Assembly (NCBI GenBank): GCA_902630885.1
Contig: CACOWI010000007.1
Span: forward strand, 16,279-80,278
DNA length: 64,000 nt
Source of the DNA: an uncultured SAR86 cluster bacterium
GTDB lineage: Bacteria > Pseudomonadota > Gammaproteobacteria > Magnimaribacterales > D2472
Direction of reading: 5' to 3'
Part shown: in pieces, positions 47,099-55,595 of the stretch
Layout of the letters: every line of letters begins with the position of its first letter
Numbering within the stretch: position 1 is the stretch's first letter
Program-made: the position numbers and the translations under genes
Notes under the pieces: generated by a model
Databases searched by the model: none
Told to the model about the DNA's origin: nothing
Seen by the model: the letters and a program-made list of their open reading frames with translations, nothing else

Positions 47099-48019
47099 TT
47101 AAAACTTATATTCAAAACCTGCAGATACATATTCTGCATTCTTAGATGTTTTATCACTCTCTAAATCTGAATAGTGAAAAAAGATCTTAGCAATTTTAGA
47201 TATTTTATAATCGTATCCGATTGAGTTTTGCTTACCAGATTCTAACTTTATATCTGAGCTAGCTGTCTGAAGATAGAAACTGCCCTTATCTGATACTTTC
47301 TTTTTAAGACTTAAAAGATGACCATTTTCAGATACTCCAGTAGAGGTTTTTTCAGATGATTGATACATCAAACCAACATCAATACCAATTGATTCTATTG
47401 GAAACATTGTTGTAAATCTTGTACTGTCATACCCCTTTCCGTTTGAATCTAAAGCAAACGCCAATTTTACAGATCCGGTTGAGTAATTAACTGAATAGGA
47501 TTCAAAGGTTCCTGTTGATTGGCTAATAGAGTTTATAGTTACTTTTAGGCCATCAATTAGTTCTGGTGTTGTATACGCAACAAAACTATTCATCCTATTT
47601 TCACCTTGGAATAAATATTTAATATCTGCTCTAGTGTCATTAAATAAATCAACTTTTAATTGTGCAACTTTAAAAGCAGTATCATGCGTTCCAGCAAACA
47701 GTCTTCCAAAATTTCCTTCTAGCGCTAAAAATGTGTTTCTTTCTTTGAAGACTTTTTCTCCATCAGCTCTAAACCTTCCATCAGTTGGATCAATCTCATT
47801 TTCAATTTGAAAAGAAATTTTTAGACCATCGTTAATATCAAACTTACCTTTAACACCTAATCTTGATGCATTGTTTTTAAAATCTGTATCTGTTTTAGAG
47901 TCTTTATCAGTGCTTTCATAACTAGTATTTATCTTTCCGTAAAATGTAATATCAGAAAGTAGATCTGAAGAAAAACAAAAAACAGCTAGAGTAGAACTTA
48001 AAAGCTTAAATATTTTCAT
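47099..48019 (-). CDS. Gram-negative porin, probably phosphate-linked
   Basis: A 306-residue outer-membrane trimeric-porin-like protein with signal peptide MKIFKLLSSTLAVFCFSSDLLSD. Features include the opening ITFYGKINTSYES, SRLGVKGKFDINDGLKISFQIENEID, a FRADGEKVFKERNTFLALEGNFGRLFAG strand typical of OmpC/PhoE-type loops, and the terminal Phe of FEYKF. It lies 6 bp after pitA on the same strand, so it is probably a phosphate- or anion-admitting porin co-induced with the PiT transporter. Confidence 0.87.
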   Translation of the reverse strand: MKIFKLLSSTLAVFCFSSDLLSDITFYGKINTSYESTDKDSKTDTDFKNNASRLGVKGKFDINDGLKISFQIENEIDPTDGRFRADGEKVFKERNTFLALEGNFGRLFAGTHDTAFKVAQLKVDLFNDTRADIKYLFQGENRMNSFVAYTTPELIDGLKVTINSISQSTGTFESYSVNYSTGSVKLAFALDSNGKGYDSTRFTTMFPIESIGIDVGLMYQSSEKTSTGVSENGHLLSLKKKVSDKGSFYLQTASSDIKLESGKQNSIGYDYKISKIAKIFFHYSDLESDKTSKNAEYVSAGFEYKF

Positions 48020-48025
48020 TTGGAT

Positions 48026-49273
48026 TTAAACCCCAAAAACTGTCTTTAATATAAAATAAAATAATATTGTTAGACTTGCTCCAGCTGGTATTGTTACAAC
48101 CCAAGAAAGAACAATTCTTCCAATAGAACCAAGATCTAAATGAGAGACACCTTTTGCCAATCCAACTCCTATTACTGCACCTACTAATGTATGTGTTGTT
48201 GATATTGGAAATCCTATATAAGTTGCAGCTACAACTGTTGATGCTGCCGCCATTTCTGCAGAAAAACCAAGACTAGGTGTTAAATGAGTAATCTTGCTGC
48301 CTACTGTCTTAATTACTCTTCCACCGAGCATTGCCAATCCAAAAACAATACCTATACCACCTATTAATAATACCCATGGACTGACAGCTGCCTTAGCACC
48401 TATTGCACCTTCTGAGGCAACACTTATTATTGCTGACATTGGTCCAATAGCATTTGCAACATCGTTTGATCCGTGTGCAAAGGCCATTGCTGAAGCAGTT
48501 ACTATCATTAGAATAGCAAAAGCTGATTCGACACCATATTCTTTAATTTTATCTTTATTTAAATTTAATAAAATTGCAGTTACGATTGTTACAACTACTC
48601 CAAAACCTATAGTAACTAGAACAACTTCGTTGTCTGTTAGTGGTAAGCCTACATGCTTCAATCCTTTTCTTGCAGTTACTAAACCTATAATTACTGCTAC
48701 AAAAAACCCATAAAAAGGTATCAAAGATACTGCTGCTTGTTCTGGATCTCTTCTGTCTAAAATTAATTTTTTAGCACTTAAGAAAATTAAAAATGCCATA
48801 GTTCCAGATACAGCGGGAGAAACAACCCAACTAGCAGCGATAGTTCCAACTTTACCCCAAGAAACTGACGCAAAGCCCATAGAGATAATTACAAAACCTA
48901 CTATCGAACCCACAATTGAATGTGTTGTTGAAACTGGCCAACCCTTTGAGCTAGCTAATAGTAACCAGGTAGCAGCAGCAAATAATGCTGACATCATACC
49001 GATTATAAAAATATTTTCTTGTCCAATATATAAATCTGGTGAGACTATTCCTTTTCTTATAGTTGAGGTGACCTCACCACCTGCTAGATAAGCTCCAAGA
49101 AACTCAAAAATAGCTGCTATAAAGACTGCTTGTCTAAATGTAATAGCTTTACTTCCTACAGAAGTTCCCATAGCATTAGCAACATCATTTGCTCCAATAC
49201 CAAAAGCCATAAAGAAACCAGCAAAAGCTGCAATTAACAATATAATCGTCGGGTCTAAAAATAAATTTTCCAT
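48026..49273 (-). CDS. pitA: PiT-family inorganic phosphate transporter
   Basis: A 415-residue PiT carrier with both duplicated signatures: GANDVANAMGTSVGSKAIT near residue 28 and GSNDVANAIGPMSAIIS near 265, and the paired PVSTTHSIVG and PISTTHTLVG motifs. It imports metal-phosphate with protons or sodium. It is the first gene of the pitA-porin operon. An 11-bp-phased TGTNACA repeat resembling a Pho box lies about 46 bp upstream of its start, with a TTAAAT -10 candidate 9 bp further on, which argues for PhoB control. Confidence 0.94.
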   Translation of the reverse strand: MENLFLDPTIILLIAAFAGFFMAFGIGANDVANAMGTSVGSKAITFRQAVFIAAIFEFLGAYLAGGEVTSTIRKGIVSPDLYIGQENIFIIGMMSALFAAATWLLLASSKGWPVSTTHSIVGSIVGFVIISMGFASVSWGKVGTIAASWVVSPAVSGTMAFLIFLSAKKLILDRRDPEQAAVSLIPFYGFFVAVIIGLVTARKGLKHVGLPLTDNEVVLVTIGFGVVVTIVTAILLNLNKDKIKEYGVESAFAILMIVTASAMAFAHGSNDVANAIGPMSAIISVASEGAIGAKAAVSPWVLLIGGIGIVFGLAMLGGRVIKTVGSKITHLTPSLGFSAEMAAASTVVAATYIGFPISTTHTLVGAVIGVGLAKGVSHLDLGSIGRIVLSWVVTIPAGASLTILFYFILKTVFGV

Positions 49274-49318
49274 GATGTTTTTTGTAATTAATTTACAAGA
49301 ATTATTTAACCTAAGTAA

Positions 49319-49336
49319 TGTTACAAAAGTGTTACT
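49319..49336 (-). promoter_or_regulatory. Candidate Pho box between pitA and ppk2
   Basis: On the minus strand AGTAACA-CTTT-TGTAACA gives two 7-base repeats at 11-bp period, the geometry of PhoB sites, followed after 9 bp by TTAAAT (49309-49304). On the plus strand the same phase continues with TGTAATT at 49352 and TGTTAAG at 49374, then TATAGT at 49392. The site could therefore serve both pitA and ppk2. The repeats are diverged from the CTGTCAT consensus, so this is moderate evidence. Confidence 0.5.
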
Positions 49337-49418
49337 AAATGATTAAAGTTTTGTAATTTATTTACGAAGTTTTTGTTAAGGAATAGTAAAATATAGTAAT
49401 AAATAACCAAAAATAATT

Positions 49419-50258
49419 ATGAGTCTTATTTCTTTAGATCAAAGTGAGTACAAAAGTTTAGATGCTAAAGCGTATGATCGTGAAAAAAGAAGATTAAGAA
49501 TTGAATTACTAAAGCTTCAAGAAGACGTCATTAAAAATAATAGAAAGTTATGTATTATTTTTGAAGGAAGGGACACTGCAGGAAAGAGTACTGCTATTCG
49601 ATTTTTTTCTGAATATTTAAGACCTCAACACTTTAACTATGTTCAACTTGGCATTCCAACCAAATGGGAATCCTCGCATTGGTTCCAAAGGTGGAAAAAA
49701 GCATTACCACGCAGAGGAGAAATTTCGTTCCTAGACCGTTCCTGGTATACACGTGCAATTACAGAACCGATTATGGGTTATTGCTCTGAAAATCAATATA
49801 GAACTTTTATGAAAAAAGTTAATAAATGGGAAGATGAACAAATGGATAATGGAATTGAACTAACAAAGTTTTATTTTTCTTTATCTAAAGATCAACAAGA
49901 GATACGAATGAAGGCAAGAAAGAATTCAGAATTAAAATATTGGAAGCTTTCAAAAAACGATGAAAAAATTATAACTAAGTGGAATGCATTCACCTTATAC
50001 AAAGAGCAAATGTTTAATCAAACAAGTACCGATAATAGTCCATGGGTCTCTATCAATTCTAATAATAAGATGATTGCAAGACTAACATCACTTAGATACC
50101 TCTTGATTAAAACAGAATATGAAGGCAAAAAGATACTTAAGCCAACTAAATGGTCTAAATCCCTTAACAATTATTCATCCAATTTAGAAGGTGTCCAATT
50201 CGATAATCTTTCATATGATCAATTCATGATTATCAGCAAGTACAGTGATAATTCATGA
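49419..50258 (+). CDS. ppk2: Polyphosphate kinase 2 family protein
   Basis: A 279-residue PPK2 enzyme. Walker A is GRDTAGKS at 50-57 (usual form GRDAAGKG), then the lid region PRRGEISFLDRSWYTRA with Asp106 of Walker B and the conserved arginines. LGIPTKWESSHWFQRWKKALP is family-typical. PPK2 enzymes transfer phosphate between polyphosphate and nucleotides, usually toward GTP or ATP synthesis from polyphosphate. The Ser in place of Gly after the Walker lysine is a mild deviation. It overlaps ppx by 4 bp and is divergent from pitA. Confidence 0.92.
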   Translation: MSLISLDQSEYKSLDAKAYDREKRRLRIELLKLQEDVIKNNRKLCIIFEGRDTAGKSTAIRFFSEYLRPQHFNYVQLGIPTKWESSHWFQRWKKALPRRGEISFLDRSWYTRAITEPIMGYCSENQYRTFMKKVNKWEDEQMDNGIELTKFYFSLSKDQQEIRMKARKNSELKYWKLSKNDEKIITKWNAFTLYKEQMFNQTSTDNSPWVSINSNNKMIARLTSLRYLLIKTEYEGKKILKPTKWSKSLNNYSSNLEGVQFDNLSYDQFMIISKYSDNS

Positions 50259-51118
50259 AGATTGCATCAGTTGATATAGGAACTAACGCAGTTAAATCTA
50301 AGATTTTTAAAACAACACCTACCTCAATTAAGTATATTGATGGAATTCGCTCACCAATTCGACTTGGTGCAGAAGTATTCAAAAAAGGGAAATTATCTGA
50401 AAAAAAACTTAAAGAGTTAACCCATACTTTAAAAAAATATCAAAAAAAATTTATAAAAGACGGGATTGGTCAATATGAAATAGTGGCAACTAGCGCTCTA
50501 AGAAATACCTCAAATTCTGAAGATGCAAGAAGATATATAGAAAATAAAATTGAACATCCAATTAGAATAATTTCAGGTCTTGAAGAGGCTCAATTAATAA
50601 GTTTTCATCCAAAAGCTCAAAAAGAAAAAAACAAAATGTATGTTGATGTTGGTGGTGGAAGTACTGAGATATATATTTACGACAACTCAATTCATTCAGT
50701 TCAATCATTTCAATTAGGCGGTGTTAGGTTGATGCTTAAAAAAGATGAAAAAAATGAATGGCAAAGAATGGATAAATGGTTAAGCCAATTTAGTGATATA
50801 AAAGAAATTATAGGAGTTGGAGGTAACATAAGAGCCTTTTTAAATGCAAATAAATCAAAAAAAATGAAAACTGATGATTTTTTAAAAAAATATAAGCATC
50901 TAAGAAATCTTAAAATAGAGGAAAAAATTAATGAGTTTGGGTTTGCGAGTGACAGAGCTGACGTTATTGATTTTGCATTAAAAATCTATGAAAGAATTAT
51001 TAAAAAATTAGACATTAAAACTATACAATCAACAAAATGGGGAGTGTCAGATTCTATTGCAGTTAAAATTTTCCATGAAATTTATTCAAAAAAAATATCA
51101 ATATATAACGAAAAATGA
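50255..51118 (+). CDS. ppx: Exopolyphosphatase Ppx/GppA-type
   Basis: A 287-residue short Ppx/GppA-family phosphatase of the ASKHA fold. VDIGTNAVKSKIF is the first phosphate-binding loop, ATSALRNTSNSEDARRYIE and ISGLEEAQLI follow, then YVDVGGGSTEIYIYD (second loop) and GVGGNIRAFL. It hydrolyses terminal polyphosphate or (p)ppGpp. Only the core domains are present, without the C-terminal extension of E. coli Ppx. ATGA overlap with ppk2 means the two are co-translated. It ends 65 bp from the convergent gspM. Confidence 0.92.
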   Translation: MKIASVDIGTNAVKSKIFKTTPTSIKYIDGIRSPIRLGAEVFKKGKLSEKKLKELTHTLKKYQKKFIKDGIGQYEIVATSALRNTSNSEDARRYIENKIEHPIRIISGLEEAQLISFHPKAQKEKNKMYVDVGGGSTEIYIYDNSIHSVQSFQLGGVRLMLKKDEKNEWQRMDKWLSQFSDIKEIIGVGGNIRAFLNANKSKKMKTDDFLKKYKHLRNLKIEEKINEFGFASDRADVIDFALKIYERIIKKLDIKTIQSTKWGVSDSIAVKIFHEIYSKKISIYNEK

Positions 51119-51183
51119 TTTCTCCTTTTGTTTGGCACAGATTATCGGATCAATTATAGCGTTTATAGTTTATAAATTTTTCT

Positions 51184-51633
51184 TTAAGGATTGATAATAA
51201 AAAGCTCTGTAAAAGATCCCTTCTCGTTTTTTGAATAAGTTACTTTACTAAAATCTTTGTTCAGCATTGATGTTATCTCATCTGCAATAGAAATTGATTC
51301 TTTTAAATTCATGGTTTCAAAAGAAATTTTTAGGTAATTTTCAATTTTAGCTACCTTAAGATTTTTTATATCTAAATCTATAGAATTATCTAAAAATGAT
51401 TTTATCTCGGTTGGATCATTTGACTGATTAATCAATGCATTGCTAAGTTGCTGTGCTTTTATAGCAACGTACTCATAATCAGTCTTAGCTTTTTCTAGCC
51501 TTTTTGATGAAAAGCTTAAATTTTGCATCGTATTATTAATTGTTAAAAAAACAATAACAGTAACTATGAGAAATGATGCGGCTAAAATTAAATTTTTTTC
51601 TCTTGTATTTAAATTACCAAAAAAGTTATTCAT
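51184..51633 (-). CDS. gspM: Type II secretion protein M
   Basis: A 149-residue inner-membrane protein from the ATG at 51633 (MNNFFGNLNTREKNLI). One N-terminal helix (LILAASFLIVTVIVFLTI) is followed by a coiled-coil-like stretch and a small periplasmic ferredoxin-like domain, the GspM layout. It forms the platform with GspL, GspF and GspC. It is the last gene of the operon, overlapping gspL by 8 bp. No gspN follows. Confidence 0.85.
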   Translation of the reverse strand: MNNFFGNLNTREKNLILAASFLIVTVIVFLTINNTMQNLSFSSKRLEKAKTDYEYVAIKAQQLSNALINQSNDPTEIKSFLDNSIDLDIKNLKVAKIENYLKISFETMNLKESISIADEITSMLNKDFSKVTYSKNEKGSFTELFIINP

Positions 51634-52783
51634 TATTAAATCCAATTTTGATTTGACCATTTATTTTATTTTCATTATTTAATATGTCCTCATTAAGGAT
51701 CTCAATATTGAAGCTTGTTGCTGAATTTTTTAATAAGCGATACTGTAACTCCGGTAAATTAATAAAAGATAAAGTAGCCTCATTTGAATTAAAATCGATT
51801 TGAACATTATTTAAAAAGTCGTCACCTATTGATACCAAAAACCCAAAATTTGAGAAATTTGATTTTATATCTTTGGCTTGAACCAAAGACGAAACTGATA
51901 TTTGTTCTACTAATTGATCCATTTGTATTTTCGGTGTCACAACCTTTTTTGTATTCTTATCTATCGTTTTAAAAATATTGAATGTTTCTGACTCATATAT
52001 ATTGATTTGTTTGTTATTTTGAGCAATAAACACATATGGTAGAGATAAACAGGATACTAATAACAAAATACATAAGTACATCTCTGTCTTAGAAAAACTC
52101 AATTTATTGAAGATATTTTTAATTGTAAATTTGAATTTAAATAAATTAGGCAAATCAGATTTCATATTTATTAAGAATTCAGGTACCTTAATATTCTTAT
52201 TAATGTTAAAAGTTTGTAATTCTTTTATATTTTTATCTGAGAAAACATCTGGATTAAAATCTGGATGAGATGATTTTACTGTATCTAAATACTGTTTAAG
52301 AGAATCGTGGTCAATTGATCCACCAGTGCCATCTTTAAATGAAAACAAAAAATTATCATTAAATTCAGTGATGGTATCTTTGTCTGTTTTATTATTTAGA
52401 AAATAATCGGGTATTGCGATAACCTTACAATTTAACGAATTTAAAAGATTGTTAATTTTTTTGTAAAGTGATTTATCGATTACAAAGCCATTTTGATCAG
52501 AAATAAAAAATTCATTTTTAGAAATATCACTAACTATGTATGTGTCAATCTCAGATATGAAATTCGCTAAATTATTCTGCTTTGATAGATTTTTATTACT
52601 TTCGAAAACATAATTTCCAATAATTGATGAGGGAATTAAATAAATAAATGTATCTTTATGTGTTAAAGATTGAAATTCATTAAAATCTAAAAATTTATTT
52701 GCTTTTTTAAAATTATCAGAACTTTGATGATAATTTCCGTTACTAAAATCTAGATTATTTGGATATGCAATAATTGTTTTCAT
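51626..52783 (-). CDS. gspL: Type II secretion protein L
   Basis: A 385-residue bitopic protein: a cytoplasmic actin-like domain (about 1-235) that binds the GspE ATPase, a helix near 236-255 (SKTEMYLCILLLVSCLSLPYVFI), then a small periplasmic domain. Sequence is highly diverged, as usual for GspL, and the identification rests mainly on architecture, size and position between gspK and gspM. Its start overlaps the gspK stop by 1 bp. Confidence 0.82.
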   Translation of the reverse strand: MKTIIAYPNNLDFSNGNYHQSSDNFKKANKFLDFNEFQSLTHKDTFIYLIPSSIIGNYVFESNKNLSKQNNLANFISEIDTYIVSDISKNEFFISDQNGFVIDKSLYKKINNLLNSLNCKVIAIPDYFLNNKTDKDTITEFNDNFLFSFKDGTGGSIDHDSLKQYLDTVKSSHPDFNPDVFSDKNIKELQTFNINKNIKVPEFLINMKSDLPNLFKFKFTIKNIFNKLSFSKTEMYLCILLLVSCLSLPYVFIAQNNKQINIYESETFNIFKTIDKNTKKVVTPKIQMDQLVEQISVSSLVQAKDIKSNFSNFGFLVSIGDDFLNNVQIDFNSNEATLSFINLPELQYRLLKNSATSFNIEILNEDILNNENKINGQIKIGFNNE

Positions 52784-53757
52784 TAGATTCCATTATAAAT
52801 TCTTGAAATAATAAAACCATTATTATTATTTTCATAAATTATTTTGCTTGAGGAAGAAGATGTAAATTCATTAAAAATGATCTCTGTATTGATTTCAAAA
52901 ATATTTGATAAAAATTTAAGCTCGCCATTTGGATCATTAAAATTTATATTCGGAAAACTCTTCATAAAACTATTTATGTCATCAAAACCAGATAAAGGAA
53001 TGTTTTCAATAATGTATTCAGCATCTTTGATAGGCAGATTTGGAAAAATAGAACTTAAAAGATATATATCCTCGAAGTCAAGAGTATTCGCATTAAGTGA
53101 GATTTTATTTGCTTCAGGCATTGCGCAAAAATGCTTACTGAATATTTCCCAATTAACTTTCTTTACTGCAGGAAGGCTTTTTAATTCATCTACAGAAACC
53201 ATTAACCTCATGCCTGTATATTCTCTTGGATTATGTAATGGACCAGAATAATAATAGTCTTCTAATCCATAAGCCCTTGGATTTGAATCTTTATCTATCC
53301 AATCTATGACTTGATCAATAACTTCTTCAATTAAGTTATTATCAATTTCCTCTAAAAATAGTATTTTTCTTAATGCGGCTGAGGAATTTTTATTTTCTAC
53401 ATATTTACCATCATTTAAGATAACTATTGAATTAATATTAAAACAATTACTTCCATCTGATATTTTTGTAATGACTTCTGCCCCATTTAAATTAAATACA
53501 AATGGTTCTTTTAAAATTGGATTATTTTTAGATAATTTATTTGAATTAAATCTCAATTCTGTTTCTATCTTATCTTGTGATAAAGATTCTAAATTCCTAA
53601 AAATATTTAAAGATAAAGTCTGAAATTCTATGTATTGAGCTCTCTTGAATGATAAAAAATATTTATTCCCAAATAATATTGCTACTGATGATAATAGTAA
53701 AACCATCAGGAGTATTGAAATGAGTACAACTCCCTTATTGCTTGAAGACATAATCAA
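52783..53757 (-). CDS. gspK: Type II secretion minor pseudopilin K
   Basis: A 324-residue minor pseudopilin. A prepilin leader ends at NKG, then VVLISILLMVLLLSSVAIL without the Glu5 found in other pseudopilins, a known GspK feature. A large domain (about 60-300) with paired helix-hairpin-helix-like units follows (ANTLDFEDIYLLSSIFPNLPIKDAEYIIE). GspK caps the pseudopilus tip with GspI and GspJ. It overlaps gspJ by 23 bp. Confidence 0.9.
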   Translation of the reverse strand: MIMSSSNKGVVLISILLMVLLLSSVAILFGNKYFLSFKRAQYIEFQTLSLNIFRNLESLSQDKIETELRFNSNKLSKNNPILKEPFVFNLNGAEVITKISDGSNCFNINSIVILNDGKYVENKNSSAALRKILFLEEIDNNLIEEVIDQVIDWIDKDSNPRAYGLEDYYYSGPLHNPREYTGMRLMVSVDELKSLPAVKKVNWEIFSKHFCAMPEANKISLNANTLDFEDIYLLSSIFPNLPIKDAEYIIENIPLSGFDDINSFMKSFPNINFNDPNGELKFLSNIFEINTEIIFNEFTSSSSSKIIYENNNNGFIISRIYNGI

Positions 53758-54328
53758 AATTTGGTTCTATGATCCATATATATTCTTTATCATTTTTTAT
53801 AAACTCTAGCTTTATTAATTCAGGAATTTTTCTTTGTGTGATCGTATCGACAGGCCATTCTTGATACCACATTTTCTCATGCCAGAATTTTATATCTATT
53901 TCAGAAACTTCTTCAATTAAAACTGATTTTATAAATTCATCAGCGTCATATGGATTGGAAGAGTAAAACTGTTTTCTTACTAAGTTATTTTCCTCAAGCA
54001 CATATTCGACTCTCTTTATGGGAGATGTTTCGTTAGATATTGATTTAATTTTAGTGTTAAAAGCAATCTTATTATCAATATTATTTCCAATAAATGTTCC
54101 TTTTATTTGATTTCCATAAAAATCTCTTAATGGCACATTAATTATTTGCCTAATATCTCTTCTTAAAGTTATTGATGAAAAATTTAATTTTCTTGCGGAC
54201 TGTAGTCTTTCAGATGAGTTAAATTCAGTTTCTAAGGATGATTGAAGGATGTTGGATGAAATTACTGCAATCATTGAAAGAATTACTAATGAAACTAAAA
54301 CTTCAATTAAAGTAAAGCCCTTACTCAT
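53735..54328 (-). CDS. gspJ: Type II secretion minor pseudopilin J
   Basis: A 197-residue minor pseudopilin with leader MSKG and the N-methylation segment FTLIEVLVSLVILSMIAVIS. The C-terminal domain has the GspJ-like RRDIRQIINVPLRDFYGN and YVLEENNLVRKQFYSS elements. It forms the tip trimer with I and K. It overlaps gspK by 23 bp and gspI by 4 bp. Confidence 0.92.
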   Translation of the reverse strand: MSKGFTLIEVLVSLVILSMIAVISSNILQSSLETEFNSSERLQSARKLNFSSITLRRDIRQIINVPLRDFYGNQIKGTFIGNNIDNKIAFNTKIKSISNETSPIKRVEYVLEENNLVRKQFYSSNPYDADEFIKSVLIEEVSEIDIKFWHEKMWYQEWPVDTITQRKIPELIKLEFIKNDKEYIWIIEPNFDYVFKQ

Positions 54329-54693
54329 TTTGTATAATATCCATTTATTGAGTAAATGTAGGAATCACTATCAAAACTTTTCACAGAAATTGTATATTCA
54401 AAAAATTCGTCATTTGAACTAATATTAATAGTCTCATCCCATTTCCATTTTTGGCCGCCCATAGTCATTTCACCACTTCTTTCAATTGGTCTTGAAGATT
54501 TTTCAATGGTATTTATTAATGATATACGATTATTAGCTACTTCCTTTGCAAGATATCTTTGTTCTAAATCAAAGCTTGAGGCTGCTGTCGATAATATGAG
54601 ATTATAAATTGTTATTACAGAAATACTAAAAATAAAAAGAGCAACTACAACCTCAATTAAACTAAATCCTCGATTAATAACTGATGATTTCAT
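54325..54693 (-). CDS. gspI: Type II secretion minor pseudopilin I
   Basis: A 122-residue minor pseudopilin: leader MKSSVINRG, then FSLIEVVVALFIFSISVITIYNL, and YLAKEVANNRISLINTIEK in the helical stem typical of GspI. It initiates pseudopilus assembly with J and K. It overlaps gspH by 20 bp and gspJ by 4 bp. Confidence 0.92.
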   Translation of the reverse strand: MKSSVINRGFSLIEVVVALFIFSISVITIYNLILSTAASSFDLEQRYLAKEVANNRISLINTIEKSSRPIERSGEMTMGGQKWKWDETINISSNDEFFEYTISVKSFDSDSYIYSINGYYTK

Positions 54694-55183
54694 CTTTTAT
54701 TAATCCATTAGTATTTACAATTATTCTTTGAATGTAATTTGGGTGATATATTTCTAGCCGGCCGCCTGAATTTTCGCCTGAAGGATAAAAAATTAAAGTA
54801 GGATAATTAAATCTTTCCTCAACAAGCTCTATAATAGAACCATCTTCAAACTTAAATGTTTTCCGTAATGAGGATATGTCTGTCCAAAAAGCGCTTTTCA
54901 AATTTGTATTTAGTTCATTCTTTTCTTGATTTGAAAGGTATTCTGCATATTGAGAATCTGAACTTAGATATAGTCCTATTATACTGCCCGTAACAATACT
55001 CTCTTCTGTTAGATATCTAATAGTATTATGAAAAGAATTCGTTTGTTTCTTTACAGAGTCTATAGAGCTAAAGTTGAGAGTAATTAATGTTGTTGCAACT
55101 CCAATAATAATTAAAACAACAAGAATTTCAATTAAGGTAAATCCTTTCTTATATGCTTTATTGTTGCATCCAATTTCCGACAT
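54674..55183 (-). CDS. gspH: Type II secretion minor pseudopilin H
   Basis: A 169-residue pseudopilin from the ATG at 55183; a longer frame upstream would overlap gspG by 65 bp. The leader is MSEIGCNNKAYKKG, then FTLIEILVVLIIIGVATTLITLN. The C-terminal domain contains YPTLIFYPSGENSGGRLEIY, the GspH/FimT beta region. It links the tip to the GspG shaft. It overlaps gspG by 26 bp. Confidence 0.9.
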   Translation of the reverse strand: MSEIGCNNKAYKKGFTLIEILVVLIIIGVATTLITLNFSSIDSVKKQTNSFHNTIRYLTEESIVTGSIIGLYLSSDSQYAEYLSNQEKNELNTNLKSAFWTDISSLRKTFKFEDGSIIELVEERFNYPTLIFYPSGENSGGRLEIYHPNYIQRIIVNTNGLIKDEIISY

Positions 55184-55595
55184 CAGCGTCCTCACCTGAT
55201 CCTCCCTCAATACCATCTGCACCTAAAGTGTATAGGTCATATTTTAAAGATCGTCTTGAAGGATGTTCATAGATATATTCTCTACCCCAAGGGTCTTTTG
55301 GAATTGAGGAAATATAACCGCCCTCAGGATATAAAAAAGGATTTTTCAATTCTGAGTGAGGATTTACCAACGCCTCTAAACCTTGAGATGTTGATGGATA
55401 TGTTAATTCATTGAATCTATATAACTCTAGAGCTTTATTAGTATTTGCCATATCAGCTCTAATTTTTTCAAGATTTGCTCTTTGAAATACTGGATCTACA
55501 CTTACTACAACAACTGTAGCTAAAATACCCAAGATAACCAAAACAGCCATTAATTCTATTAAAGTAAAGCCTTTTTCATTGTTATTTTTTTTCAT
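55158..55595 (-). CDS. gspG: Type II secretion major pseudopilin G
   Basis: A 145-residue major pseudopilin: leader MKKNNNEKG, then FTLIELMAVLVILGILATVVV. The conserved LELYRFNELTYPSTSQGLEALV, YISSIPKDPWGREYIYEHP and the C-terminal calcium loop GADGIEGGSGEDADVGNW are exactly the GspG pattern. It polymerises into the pseudopilus that pushes substrates through GspD. It needs a prepilin peptidase (GspO/PilD), which is not in the window. Confidence 0.97.
   Translation of the reverse strand: MKKNNNEKGFTLIELMAVLVILGILATVVVVSVDPVFQRANLEKIRADMANTNKALELYRFNELTYPSTSQGLEALVNPHSELKNPFLYPEGGYISSIPKDPWGREYIYEHPSRRSLKYDLYTLGADGIEGGSGEDADVGNWMQQ

Noticed and set aside
48294..48713. 139-residue open frame on the plus strand
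   Set aside because: It is antisense to pitA and has a low-complexity, Pro/Ile/Thr-rich translation typical of shadow frames.
51119..51183. TTTGGCACAG stretch resembling a sigma-54 -24 element downstream of ppx
   Set aside because: No TTGC -12 element follows at the right spacing and no gene starts downstream on that strand.
52844..53251. 135-residue open frame on the plus strand
   Set aside because: It is antisense to gspK, with no ribosome site and no recognisable features.
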